Source: Chelativorans salis
GTDB taxonomy: Bacteria; Pseudomonadota; Alphaproteobacteria; Rhizobiales; Rhizobiaceae
Assembly: GCF_025336525.1 (NCBI RefSeq)
Contig: NZ_JAOCZP010000009.1
Location: forward strand, 62,001-126,000
Length of the DNA stretch: 64,000 nt
Direction of reading: 5' to 3'
In this document: piece after piece, positions 8,233-18,339 of the stretch
How positions within the stretch are numbered: the stretch's first letter is position 1
Layout of the letters: each line of letters opens with the position of its first letter
Translations under genes and position numbers: made by a program
The notes under the pieces: generated by a model
Told to the model about the DNA's origin: nothing
The model's database searches: none
What the model saw: the letters and a program-made list of their open reading frames with translations, nothing else

Positions 8233-9141
8233 TTACTGATGCGCGGCCAGGCTTGGCCGGGCGACCTCGAGCAGCGGCGGCACGCGTGCGAGCTCGTCCT
8301 TGAGGAGCTCGAAGATGTCGAGCGCGGCGCGCAGGTTGAAACGGCGCTCGTCGAAGAACATGCCGTAGCGGGCGTCCAGTTGTCCCGGCAGGATCTGCGC
8401 GCAGCCGTTGAGGTTCACAGACGGGCTGTCGCGCACATATGCAGGCAGCGGCGATAGCGCGATGCCGCTGGAGACGAGGCGGATGGCCGTCATGATGTCG
8501 TCGACCTCGCCGACCACGTCGTAGACCACCTCCTGCCGGCGCAGCCACTCGCGCGCCACCCCGCCAGGCGGCGAGTGCGGCGAGGGAAGGACGAGCGGCA
8601 GGCCCTGCCCGTCATGCTTCATGAAATCGAGCAGGTGCTTTTCGCCCACCCATTTCATGGAGAACTCGGTGGTCAGGTCCGGTGCGATCTCCGACGGGTA
8701 GAGGGCGCGGAACACGGCGTCGAGCTCGCCCTGCTCGTACATCTCCTCCAGCCGCCGCGAATCGGCGATGCGCAAGGTCAGGCTCTCCCTCATCTTGCCG
8801 AGCGTGTTCCGGCGCTCCACCAGGAGCGGTGCGCAGTAAGTGCAGATGCCGACCTTGAGCTTGGACATGTTCCTCTCGTAGCCGACGGTTTTCAGCCGTC
8901 TTTCCAGATCGAGCACCTGGCGGATAAGGCGCGAGATCTCCTCCTTGACGATGATCTTGTTGCCGACCTTCTTGATAAGCGAGGTACCGATCGCCCGTTC
9001 GAGCCGTCCCAGATGCATGCTGATGGCAGGCTGGCTGATTCCCAGCTTCAGCGCCGCGCCGGTGAGGCTCTTTGTCTCGATCACCGCCTCGGCGGCGCGC
9101 AGCGTTGCAAACGATAGTCCATCCTGTCTGTGGCCGCTCAT
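8233..9141 (-). CDS. LysR family transcriptional regulator
   Basis: A 302-residue LysR-type regulator. The N-terminal winged helix is typical: SFATLRAAEAVIETKSLTGAA, then the recognition helix ISQPAISMHLGRLE at about residues 35-48 and IGTSLIKK. The effector domain is less conserved and contains IVSSGIALSP-like sequence (LVSSGIALSPLPAYV) near the C-terminus. The neighbours are a convergent LacI gene and, 572 bases upstream, the merR gene, so its regulated genes are not apparent. GTTGT/ACAAC arms at 9485-9500 could form part of a LysR box, but they are far upstream. Confidence 0.88.
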   Translation of the reverse strand: MSGHRQDGLSFATLRAAEAVIETKSLTGAALKLGISQPAISMHLGRLERAIGTSLIKKVGNKIIVKEEISRLIRQVLDLERRLKTVGYERNMSKLKVGICTYCAPLLVERRNTLGKMRESLTLRIADSRRLEEMYEQGELDAVFRALYPSEIAPDLTTEFSMKWVGEKHLLDFMKHDGQGLPLVLPSPHSPPGGVAREWLRRQEVVYDVVGEVDDIMTAIRLVSSGIALSPLPAYVRDSPSVNLNGCAQILPGQLDARYGMFFDERRFNLRAALDIFELLKDELARVPPLLEVARPSLAAHQ

Positions 9142-9713
9142 TTCCCGCCTCTCTTTCCATTGGGAGTGAAGGATTCTTCCCTCGTTGCGCCTGTGCTTTT
9201 GGTTCCCTGTTTCACGCCTTTTCCTCTTGCTTCACGATGCCCGCAGACATGCGGGGTCCCTTCCTGCGGGCGCCGAGCGCCCGAAGGTTGTGAATTTCGA
9301 CTATCGTTGCCGTTTAACTGCACCGCCGATACGAACGCCGGCAGTCCCCTTGTCTCTCCCGTCTAGCAGCGGGAGAACAACTATTGGTAGAATGCGCGGC
9401 TTAGCTTTCCGCCTCACTCAGAACTGTTTCACACCCAAGCGCCCCCTTTGCTCACCCACGGAATTTAGGGAAATTAACGCAAGAGTTGTGTAATTACAAC
9501 CTAAACGGGCATACAGCGCGGCACGCCCTGGCCGAAAGTGGTCGGAACTATGATAAATGTTTGATATGTTTGAAAAAACTTCCTGTGGAAATAAGGTGTA
9601 GAAAGCATCTCCCAAAGGGTAAATGACGCCCAAATGAAGGCCGGGAAATGCAACTTTTACGTTTAGTATACGCGCTCGGGAGGAGTACTCTCAGGGTATG
9701 ATTCGCCCACAAT
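9142..9713. other. Intergenic stretch without a recognised gene
   Basis: About 570 bases between lysR and merR, with lower GC than the surroundings in its second half (9440-9680). No ORF in it has a convincing Shine-Dalgarno or protein pattern. One imperfect palindrome, GTTGT-6-ACAAC at 9485-9500, has the T-N11-A look of a LysR site. The region probably holds the lysR promoter; nothing else was recognised. Confidence 0.4.
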
Positions 9714-10142
9714 TCAATGGGTATCGCTTCGGCATTTGCCGTGGTCGGCCAAGACGTGGATGACCTGGCACTCGCACACCTTCCCGTGGCCGCACTCCTC
9801 CACCATGCGCCGCAACTCGCCGCTGAGTGCCTGCAGCTTGGCAATGCGCATTTCGATCTCACGCAGGTGGCGAATAGCGATGCTGTCGGCTTCGTGGCAG
9901 GAACGCTGCGGCTGTTCCGTCAAGGCAAGGAGCTCGCGGATGTCGTCCATCTCGAAGCCCAGTTCCCGCGCGTGACGGATGAAGCTGAGGCGGCTCAGGT
10001 CCTTCTCGTCGAACTGGCGCCGGTTGCCCTCGCTGCGCGGCGGCGCGGGCATGAGGCCGATCTGCTCGTAGAAACGGATGGTGGGGACCTTCACTCCGCT
10101 CTGCCGGGCGGCTTCACCGATGGAAATGGCTCGCGCTGTCAC
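9714..10142 (-). CDS. MerR family metal-responsive regulator (CadR/ZntR/PbrR type)
   Basis: A 142-residue MerR-family activator. The N-terminal helix-turn-helix (ISIGEAARQSGVKVPTIRFYEQIGL) is followed by the RRQFDEKDLSRLSFIRHARELGF segment and a long dimerisation helix. The metal-binding loop holds RSCHEAD in the helix and a cysteine-rich tail CGHGKVCECQ with a last Cys, as in cadmium, lead or zinc sensors. I choose the GTG at 10142 because AGGAG lies 11 bases upstream; the longer frame to ATG 10196 would place the MerR operator inside the coding region. Divergent from the P-type ATPase it should activate. Confidence 0.88.
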   Translation of the reverse strand: MTARAISIGEAARQSGVKVPTIRFYEQIGLMPAPPRSEGNRRQFDEKDLSRLSFIRHARELGFEMDDIRELLALTEQPQRSCHEADSIAIRHLREIEMRIAKLQALSGELRRMVEECGHGKVCECQVIHVLADHGKCRSDTH

Positions 10143-10150
10143 TTTTTCGC

Positions 10151-10181
10151 TTGCTCCTATAGTCGCTAGAGGAAGTAAGGC
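10151..10181 (+). promoter_or_regulatory. MerR-type promoter/operator for the metal ATPase
   Basis: A -35 element TTGCTC (10151-10156) and a -10-like TAAGGC (10176-10181) are 19 bases apart, the long spacer typical of MerR-activated promoters. Between them lies the near-perfect dyad CCTATAG-TCG-CTAGAGG (10156-10172), a close match to known CadR/PbrR/ZntR operators. It faces the ATPase gene. The same DNA carries the ribosome binding site of the divergent merR gene, so binding should also limit merR expression. Confidence 0.82.
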
Positions 10182-10222
10182 TTTGCTTGGACGCAATCAA
10201 GGATTTCACAGGGACCAGGTGA

Positions 10223-12403
<2,181 letters not shown>

Positions 12404-12846
12404 GCGGGCAGCCTTGTTGTGGGTGGCGAGCAGTCACCCGCTGCAATCAGCACGAACGGTCGCTGTGCGGAACAACGCCACCGTTCATGCGATAAAGGCC
12501 CCACGAGAACATCGAGCGAGAATGCCTGGTCGCGGATCTGCCGGTCCAGCGCCATCACACTCGCTCTTCGGCGTCAGCCGTTGTGACGGCCAACAGCAGT
12601 CGCGTCCTGCCGGATCAGAGCAGGGCGGACCGGCCGGAGGAACGTCCCGTTCGACTTCCCCGACCATAAGACGATGGCGGACGCACCACCAACATTGTCT
12701 TGCAACGCAAATATCCGCGGTACGGCGAGGGCCCGATGACGCGTTGGGACCGGGAAATCCCGTGGCCAAAAGAACAAGGTCGGGTGTCGGGAGACGCGCC
12801 GGCCGTTCGTCCTCTAGATGCGAAACGCAAAAACTGGAGAGGGACT
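12404..12846. other. Stretch without a recognised gene
   Basis: About 440 bases between the ATPase and a dihydrofolate-reductase remnant. Open frames on both strands give compositionally odd peptides (Arg, Pro and Cys rich) without any family pattern or a good ribosome binding site. Because a gene fragment follows directly, the stretch may be the residue of an old insertion or deletion, but I recognise no transposase or inverted repeats. Confidence 0.4.
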
Positions 12847-12918
12847 ATGAGAAAGGTTATCGCCATTACTCAAGTCGCGCTGGACGATATCATGCAACCA
12901 CCAGGAGCATTCCAATGA
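12847..12918 (+). pseudogene. N-terminal remnant of a RibD-C/dihydrofolate-reductase-like protein
   Basis: A 23-codon frame starting MRKVIAITQVALDDIMQPPG, preceded by a good GGAGAGGG Shine-Dalgarno. These residues match the first strand and loop of the RibD C-terminal/dihydrofolate reductase-like family, whose members begin MRKVI...LDG.MQ.PGG and run to about 190 residues. Here the frame ends after a few more residues, so only the N-terminus remains. Its stop codon overlaps the ATG of the glutathione S-transferase (ATGA at 12915-12918), so the remnant could still act as a translated leader for that gene. Confidence 0.6.
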
Positions 12919-13565
12919 TCCCTACCATCACCGCCTTTGAACGGTCGCCCGATCGCGGCAAGGGACTGGCGCGCGACATGCGCGTTCGCTGGGCGCTCGA
13001 AGAAGTGGGCCAGCCTTACGACGTTCGTCTTGTTTCGTTCAAAGCGATGAAGGAACCTGCGCATCTCGCGCTTCATCCTTTCGGGCAGATTCCAACCTAT
13101 GAAGAAGGCGATCTCGCCCTGTTCGAGACAGGGGCGATCGTGTTCCATATCGCCGAGCGCCATGCCGGCCTGCTGCCAGACGATGCGAATGCCCGGGCGC
13201 GCGTGATCACGTGGATGTTTGCCGCGCTCAACACGGTGGAGCCGCCGATCCTTGAACGCGAGACCGCCAAGCTCGTGGAGCATGATAAGACGTGGTACGA
13301 GGAGCGCCTGCCTTTCCTCGAGGATCGCGTCCGTAAACGGCTGGGCGAACTTTCCGGGCGCCTTGGCGATGCCAACTGGCTCGACGGTGGGTTCAGCGCC
13401 GGTGACCTTCTAATGGTGTCGGTGCTGCTCAGGTTGAAATCATCGGGCATTCTGGACGAATATCCGAACCTCTCGGCCTATGTCGCCCGCGGCGAAGCGC
13501 GGCCCGCCTACAAACGTGCTTTCGACGCTCAGTTGGCCGTTTTCACCGCCGCATCGACCGGCTGA
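12915..13565 (+). CDS. Glutathione S-transferase family protein
   Basis: A 216-residue cytosolic GST. The N-terminal thioredoxin-like half has LARDMRVRWALEEVGQPYDVR and the cis-Pro region HPFGQIPTYEEGDLALFETGAIVFHIAER, where Glu-Thr corresponds to the usual Glu-Ser glutathione-binding pair. The helical C-terminal domain has the conserved FSAGDLLMVSVL capping box. The start at ATG 12915 is backed by AGGAG seven bases upstream and by overlap with the 23-codon remnant; a longer in-frame reading back to 12366 would run through the remnant and the non-coding stretch. Substrate unknown. Confidence 0.9.
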   Translation: MIPTITAFERSPDRGKGLARDMRVRWALEEVGQPYDVRLVSFKAMKEPAHLALHPFGQIPTYEEGDLALFETGAIVFHIAERHAGLLPDDANARARVITWMFAALNTVEPPILERETAKLVEHDKTWYEERLPFLEDRVRKRLGELSGRLGDANWLDGGFSAGDLLMVSVLLRLKSSGILDEYPNLSAYVARGEARPAYKRAFDAQLAVFTAASTG

Positions 13566-13670
13566 CAAAGGTCCGCTCTTGGCTCAATAGAGCCCCCATT
13601 GTGTCCGCCGGCTACGGCCGCAAAGGGTCGCAACCGGTAGAGCAGGGCGCCAAACGTCAGTTTTCGATCA

Positions 13671-14600
13671 CTAGCTCCCCTTCGGCGCTCCGACCCGCGC
13701 GCGGTGTGGGGCGAAGAGACAGGCGAGCGCCAGGATGAGGCCGGAGACGGTGGCGATCATGCCGGCGGCGCTGACGGCGTTGTCGGAGCCGAGCCATAGG
13801 GGGCCGTAGCCGGCGAGCACATAGCCGAGGATGGCCGAAAGCGTGGCGAAGGCGACGCTCCATAGCACCTGGACTTCGAGCCGGTTGGTCATCAGCCTGG
13901 CGGCGGCGGGCGGGCAGATGAACATGGCGATGACGATGATGGAGCCGACCGCGTCGAAGGCGGCGACGGCCGCCACGGCGGCGGTGATGACGAGGCCGAG
14001 GCTGAGAACCGCTGTCGGGATGCCCACCGCGCCGGCGAAACCCTCGTCGAAGGTGGAGAGCTTCAAGGGCCGCCAGAAGATGAGGGTGAGAGCCAGGATC
14101 AAGACAGCGGCGGCAGCCATGCGGAAAAGCTCCGGCGGCAGATCGGCAAGCGCGGCCGGATCCGTGAGCGACCCCCAGCCTTCGGCCGAGAACCAGATGA
14201 GGCTCTCCAGATTGCCGTAGAGCGCGTGCTCCACGTCGAGATGGACCCCGCTGGTGTCGCTCTGCTCCAGTAGCAGCACACCGGCGGCGAAGAGCGAGGT
14301 GAAGACGACGCCCATGGCCGCTCCAGGCTCGATGCGTCCGACGCGCCTGATGGCCTCGATGAGGATGACGGCGACCACCGCTGCCCCTGCCGCCCCGAAA
14401 AGCATGGGCCAGGTGGAGATGACGCCGGTGACGAGGAAGGCGACGACGATGCCTGGCAGCACCACGTGGCTGATGGCGTCGCCAATCAGCGCCTGGCGCC
14501 TGAGAATAAGGAAATTGCCCGGCAACGCGCAGGCGATCGCAGCGAGGATGCCGATCAGAAGCGGCGTGAGGCTGAGCTGTACGAATTCCGCGCCCATCAC
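13671..14600 (-). CDS. sitD: Manganese/zinc ABC transporter permease SitD
   Basis: A 309-residue integral membrane protein of the ABC-3 (ZnuB/MntC/SitD) family, with about eight hydrophobic segments. Family signatures are FLILRRQALIGDAISHVVLPG near residue 30, where the transporter couples to its ATPase, and the IVIAMFICPPAAARLMT stretch near 220. It is the last gene of a four-gene operon (binding protein, ATPase, permease, permease) and begins 8 bases after its paralogous permease. Forms the membrane channel together with SitC. Manganese is favoured over zinc because of the binding protein and the upstream Mur-like boxes. Confidence 0.88.
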   Translation of the reverse strand: MMGAEFVQLSLTPLLIGILAAIACALPGNFLILRRQALIGDAISHVVLPGIVVAFLVTGVISTWPMLFGAAGAAVVAVILIEAIRRVGRIEPGAAMGVVFTSLFAAGVLLLEQSDTSGVHLDVEHALYGNLESLIWFSAEGWGSLTDPAALADLPPELFRMAAAAVLILALTLIFWRPLKLSTFDEGFAGAVGIPTAVLSLGLVITAAVAAVAAFDAVGSIIVIAMFICPPAAARLMTNRLEVQVLWSVAFATLSAILGYVLAGYGPLWLGSDNAVSAAGMIATVSGLILALACLFAPHRARVGAPKGS

Positions 14601-14608
14601 AGCACTCC

Positions 14609-15820
14609 TCAGGAAACCGGCGCCGGCGGGCCAAGCCGCCGGTCGAGCTCGGCGATCTCGTCGCGCGTCAAAACGGATTCGATGGGGGTGAGCCCGTCAT
14701 AGCGCCCCGACACCGCCTCGTCCTGGTAGATCTGGCGGACGAGCGCCCAGCGCTTTTCGTCGCGCAGGGTCTTGGCGGCGAGCGCCCTGCCCTCCTCCGT
14801 CGCCACGGCATCCTGGCGGATGAGCTGCTCGCGACGCAGGACGGTGAGCGTCAGCGGATCGAAGATGGCCTCGCCGTGAGCAAGCGCCAGGAGCCCCTGC
14901 CGCCGGTGTACGCGCAACTGGAACCGGCGATGGCGGATGAGCGCCGCCAGCACCCCGCGGCCCGGCGCGAAGAGGAGCGACAGGAGGAAGAGAGTAAAGC
15001 TCACCAGAACGATGATGGGGCCCGTCGGCAGGTTGGGGGCCGATGCCGACAGCGCCGCCCCCAGATAGCCGGAAAATCCGCCGACGGCGCCGGCGATCAG
15101 GAGAACCCTGTCCGTCCGCTCCGTCCACAGGCGGGCGGTGACGGGCGGGATGATGAGCATGGCGACGATGAGGATGAGACCGACGAGCTTCAGCCCGATG
15201 ACGGTGACCGCCATCACAAGCCCCATCATCGCCAGGTCCATGCGCCGCACGTCGATGCCCGAAGCCGTGGCGAACCCGGCGTCGAAGGCAACCAGCGTCA
15301 TCGGCCGCCTCAGGAGCAATACGAAGGCGACGGCGACGGCGCCACCCAGCGCGATGACGACGGCATCCTGGAAGAGCATGCCGGCGGTCGAGCCGAGCAG
15401 GAAGCTTTCCAGCCCTGCTTGATAGCCGCTGGTCATGGTTTGGATGATAGTGAGAAGCACGATGCCGAAGCCGAAGAAGACGGAAAGAATCGCGCCGATG
15501 GCGGCGTCCTCGGCAAGCCGCGTGCGGCTGGCGATCCATTGGACGGCGAGGAGGCCGAGGCTGGCCGAAAGGGCGGAGCCAAGGAGGAGGCCCGGAAGGT
15601 TGCGACCGTCGCCGCCGAAGGCCACCATCACCATGAAGGCGATGCCGACGCCCGGCAGCGTTGCGTGCGCCACCGCATCGCTCACCAGTGCCCGCTTGCG
15701 CAGGAAAAGGAACGTGCCGCCGGAGCCTGCGGCCATGCCAAGGAGCGCCGCGCCGAGCGCCACCAGCGCTGCGTTGTAGCCGGCCTGGAGAAGGAGCGCA
15801 TCTAGGAAGAGGCTGGGCAT
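14609..15820 (-). CDS. sitC: Manganese/zinc ABC transporter permease SitC with C-terminal extension
   Basis: A 403-residue ABC-3 family permease. The first 290 residues form the usual membrane domain (FLFLRKRALVSDAVAHATLPGVG and LILIVAMLIIPPVTARLWT). The remaining roughly 110 residues are hydrophilic and contain helices such as LTVLRREQLIRQDAVATEEGRALA and LTRDEIAELDRRLG, which resemble a degenerate winged-helix domain of the DtxR/MntR kind. Some SitC-type permeases carry such a cytoplasmic tail; its job is not known to me. It follows the ATPase gene after a 138-base gap that holds an imperfect GCGGG/CCCGC hairpin at 15848-15865. Confidence 0.87.
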   Translation of the reverse strand: MPSLFLDALLLQAGYNAALVALGAALLGMAAGSGGTFLFLRKRALVSDAVAHATLPGVGIAFMVMVAFGGDGRNLPGLLLGSALSASLGLLAVQWIASRTRLAEDAAIGAILSVFFGFGIVLLTIIQTMTSGYQAGLESFLLGSTAGMLFQDAVVIALGGAVAVAFVLLLRRPMTLVAFDAGFATASGIDVRRMDLAMMGLVMAVTVIGLKLVGLILIVAMLIIPPVTARLWTERTDRVLLIAGAVGGFSGYLGAALSASAPNLPTGPIIVLVSFTLFLLSLLFAPGRGVLAALIRHRRFQLRVHRRQGLLALAHGEAIFDPLTLTVLRREQLIRQDAVATEEGRALAAKTLRDEKRWALVRQIYQDEAVSGRYDGLTPIESVLTRDEIAELDRRLGPPAPVS

Positions 15821-15958
15821 GGATTAGGGCCGTGGAAGGTGGATACTGCGGGGGAATCCTCCCGCGGAAGGGCTGGCACTCCGTCGCGCCCGGACACTCG
15901 AATCCACCTGGACTGGGCACGCGCTGGTATCGTCAGGGGTGCAAGCATTCCAAACACC

Positions 15959-16771
15959 TTATGCCGCCGGCAGCTTCAACTGGTCGATATGCGCCGTCGC
16001 CAGGCGGCCGCCGTAGGTCTTTTGCAAGTTATCGGCGGTGAAGGTGGTGGCGACGGGGCCTTCGGCGATCTTGCGCACGTTGATGAGGAGCACGTGGTCG
16101 AAATAATCGGTCACGGTCGCCAGATCGTGGTGCACGCAGACCACGGTGCGCTTCTCCGCCTTGAGGGACTTGAGCACGTCGATAATGGCCTTCTCCGTGG
16201 CGGCGTCGACGCCGGCGAAGGGCTCGTCGAGCAGGTAGAGCTCGGCGTTCTGCGCCAGCGCGCGGGCGAGGAAGACGCGCTGCTGCTGGCCGCCGGAGAG
16301 CTGGCCGATCTGGCGGTCGGCGAAATCCGCCATGCCGACACGCTCCAGGCAAGCGATCGCCCGCTCGCGGTGGTGGCGGCGCACGAGGTGCAGCAGGCCG
16401 AGCTCTCGGTAGAGCCCCATCAGGACGACGTCGATAACGCGGGTCGGGAAGTCCCAGTCCACGGAGGCACGCTGGGGCACATAGGCGATGCGGTGCATGA
16501 CCTGCGCCAGCGGCGCGCCGAACACCAGCACGCGTCCGGAAAGGCGCGGCACGATACCGAGCGCGGCCTTCAGGAGCGTCGACTTGCCCGCACCGTTGGG
16601 ACCGATGATCGCGGTCATGGATTCGGCCGGCACCGTGGCATCGATGGAGAAGACCGCCGGCTTCTCGCCGTAAGAGACCGTCAGCTCCTGCATGGCGAGG
16701 GGGCTGTCCGCGGGGGCCGGATGGGTGACGCGTTCTCCCGCCTCGCTGGCCAGTTCGAGCGCCGTGTTCAT
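15959..16771 (-). CDS. sitB: Manganese/zinc ABC transporter ATP-binding protein SitB
   Basis: A 270-residue ATPase. Walker A is [10 protein letters not shown], the Q-loop region reads [13 protein letters not shown] (typical of the ZnuC/MntB group), the signature is LSGGQQQR, Walker B is [12 protein letters not shown], and the switch His lies in VHHDL. I start at ATG 16771, backed by GAGG five bases upstream; a TTG at 16789 would add six residues and overlap the sitA stop. Two copies should drive the SitC/SitD channel. The C-terminus ([13 protein letters not shown]) is usual for the family. Confidence 0.92.
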   Translation of the reverse strand: MNTALELASEAGERVTHPAPADSPLAMQELTVSYGEKPAVFSIDATVPAESMTAIIGPNGAGKSTLLKAALGIVPRLSGRVLVFGAPLAQVMHRIAYVPQRASVDWDFPTRVIDVVLMGLYRELGLLHLVRRHHRERAIACLERVGMADFADRQIGQLSGGQQQRVFLARALAQNAELYLLDEPFAGVDAATEKAIIDVLKSLKAEKRTVVCVHHDLATVTDYFDHVLLINVRKIAEGPVATTFTADNLQKTYGGRLATAHIDQLKLPAA

Positions 16772-16785
16772 CTTCGCCTCATCCC

Positions 16786-17760
16786 TCAACTGCCCACCGC
16801 CAGACGACCAAGCATGCCGCGCTCCGGAGCCTTTCCACCGAGGGCACGGGTGATCGTCGTCACGTTGTGATCGATCATGCCGATATAGGTGCCCTCGTAG
16901 GAGCCGTCGCGGCCCATGGCATCGGAGAAGAGCTGGCCGCCGACCGCGACCTGCTGGCCTTTGGCCGCAGCACCCTCGATAAGGGCGCGCATGTTGCGGT
17001 CGGAGACGGAGGACTCGACGAAGACGGCGCCTATCTTCCGCTTCACCAGCGTGTCGACCAGCTCGGCGACGCGGTTGAGACCGGCCTCGCTCTGCGTGGA
17101 GATGCCCTGGATGCCGAGAACCTCGAAATCATAGGCGCGGCCAAAATAGTTGAAGGCGTCGTGGGCCGTCACCAGGACGCGGCTTTCCTGCGGCACGGTG
17201 GCGAGCACTTCCTTCGCGTAATCGGAAAGGGCGGCAACGTCCTTAAGGTGGCTTTCGGCATTGGCGCGGAAAAGCGCTTCGCCCTCGGGACGCGCGTCAA
17301 TCAGCGCATCGCGCACCCTAACGACCACCTTCGACCACAGGTCCGGGACCATCCACACATGCGGGTCGTAGCGGTTTTCGTAGTCGTCATGGGCAAGCAG
17401 CACGTCGCGCGGCAGTTCCTCGGCGACGGCGACCACTGGGCGCCGCGCCTCCAGCGAATGCATGAAATCCTCCATCTGGGCTTCCAGATAGAGGCCGTGC
17501 CACAGCACCAGGTCGGCGCGCGTCAGGGCGAGGATGTCGGTGCGGGTCTGGCGGTAGGCGTGCGGGTCGACGCCCGGCCCCATCAGCGCCCGCACCTCGA
17601 CGAGATCGCCGCCCACCTGGCGCGCCGCATCGGCGATCATGCCGGTGGTGGCCACCACCTTGAGCGGGCTTTGCGCCCCGGCCACCGAGACCGGCAACGC
17701 CGCAGCGGCAAAAAGCGCGGCCGCTGCCGCCAGCATGGTACGCCTGATCCAGTCCGCCAT
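16786..17760 (-). CDS. sitA: Manganese-binding periplasmic protein SitA
   Basis: A 324-residue cluster A-I metal-binding protein with a signal peptide ([22 protein letters not shown]). Metal ligands can be placed: His in GVDPHAYR, His in DPHVWM, Glu in VFVESSVSD and Asp in YIGMIDHN. This His-His-Glu-Asp set and the absence of a long His-rich loop favour manganese or iron over zinc, since ZnuA proteins have three His and such a loop. [18 protein letters not shown] is typical of MntC/SitA. First gene of the sit operon, preceded by two Mur-like boxes, so expression should rise when manganese is scarce. Confidence 0.9.
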   Translation of the reverse strand: MADWIRRTMLAAAAALFAAAALPVSVAGAQSPLKVVATTGMIADAARQVGGDLVEVRALMGPGVDPHAYRQTRTDILALTRADLVLWHGLYLEAQMEDFMHSLEARRPVVAVAEELPRDVLLAHDDYENRYDPHVWMVPDLWSKVVVRVRDALIDARPEGEALFRANAESHLKDVAALSDYAKEVLATVPQESRVLVTAHDAFNYFGRAYDFEVLGIQGISTQSEAGLNRVAELVDTLVKRKIGAVFVESSVSDRNMRALIEGAAAKGQQVAVGGQLFSDAMGRDGSYEGTYIGMIDHNVTTITRALGGKAPERGMLGRLAVGS

Positions 17761-17784
17761 ATCCGTCCTTTCGGGATATTCTTC

Positions 17785-17805
17785 TGCAAGTGCAAGTTAT
17801 TTGCA
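17785..17805. promoter_or_regulatory. Mur/Fur-like box 1 upstream of sitA
   Basis: A 21-base element with TGCAAG at one end and ATTTGCA at the other, 25 bases before the sitA start. It shares TGCAA, TGC and ATTTGCA at the same spacing with the second element at 17840. Paired elements of this kind (MRS1/MRS2) bind the manganese-responsive Fur homologue Mur in front of rhizobial sit operons. Confidence 0.7.
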
Positions 17806-17839
17806 AAACCCGCACAGGCCTCTCATGTTCCGAAAGTAA

Positions 17840-17860
17840 TGCAATTGCGAATGATTTGCA
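17840..17860. promoter_or_regulatory. Mur/Fur-like box 2 upstream of sitA
   Basis: Ends TGCAATT and ATTTGCA around a 7-base centre, on the same pattern as box 1 and 55 bases away from it start to start. Likely second Mur site. The sitA promoter should lie between or within the two boxes. Confidence 0.7.
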
Positions 17861-18185
17861 AGTAGGAAAACCAGCCCCGTCTTGGCGGGGTTAAGGCGGC
17901 GCTTTGGCCAGGGGTTTCCAGCGCGTCGTGCCGTTCGACACGCATACCTTCATAACGAACAGATTACGGTGCCACAAAAATCGTGAGAATCAGACTATCG
18001 ACACGGCGTCGATTTTGCTTCAGGGGAAATCCGTACTCGTAATATTTACTGTAAACATATTATATAACTATCTGATGACGTATACATTTTTAAGGATCGC
18101 CAACCGAAGAGGTCGCCTGACTTTGCCTCCTCCCTCTGGATGGCTACTGACACGGCTGGTGAGAATAAGTAAGCGGGTACGCCGA
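17861..18185. other. AT-rich stretch without a recognised gene
   Basis: Bases 17930-18110 are markedly richer in A and T than the rest of the window (for example TATTATATAAC and AATATTTACTG). No ORF with a good start is seen. CCCCG-6-CGGGG at 17876-17891 could form a small hairpin. The low GC suggests promoter DNA or acquired sequence. Confidence 0.35.
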
Positions 18186-18220
18186 TTGGGCGGTTATTCG
18201 TTTACACAATAAATAGTGAT

Positions 18221-18314
18221 AGTCTGGGAATCGTTTTAAGAACCAGTAGATTGCCAACTGTCTAACTCCCGGAAAGGGGCTGCGGCGGCGCCGATGCTTC
18301 CGCAGCCCTTTTTT
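18221..18314 (+). ncRNA. Candidate trans-acting small RNA
   Basis: A possible promoter (TTGGGC at 18186, 17-base spacer, ATAAAT at 18209) is followed by about 90 bases without an ORF that end in a strong intrinsic terminator. The flanking protein genes are both on the other strand and face away or end here, so this plus-strand terminator has no protein gene to serve. The segment TCTAACTCCCGG before a GGGCTGCGG stem reminds me of the alphaproteobacterial suhB/alpha-r8 (mmgR) sRNA family, but I cannot confirm that without a covariance search. An Hfq-type T-tract follows the stem. Confidence 0.5.
18277..18314 (+). terminator. Intrinsic terminator
   Basis: GGGCTGCGG (18277-18285) pairs perfectly with CCGCAGCCC (18300-18308), and six T follow directly. 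Outer CCGGAAAG/CTTTCCGG arms extend the stem on both sides, so it may also weakly stop transcription from manC on the other strand. It is the clearest intrinsic terminator in the window. Confidence 0.8.
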
Positions 18315-18339
18315 CTTTCCGGTTGTTCTCCGGCAGGCT

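Noticed and set aside
10143-10196. Longer merR start at ATG 10196
   Set aside because: It would put the MerR operator within the coding region; GTG 10142 has AGGAG and begins just before the helix-turn-helix.
14876-15805. A 309-residue plus-strand frame over sitC
   Set aside because: Antisense of a membrane permease, rich in His, Asp and Arg, with no recognisable family.
15839-16870. A 343-residue plus-strand frame over the sitB gene
   Set aside because: It is the antisense of a clear ATPase gene; long antisense frames are common at this GC content.
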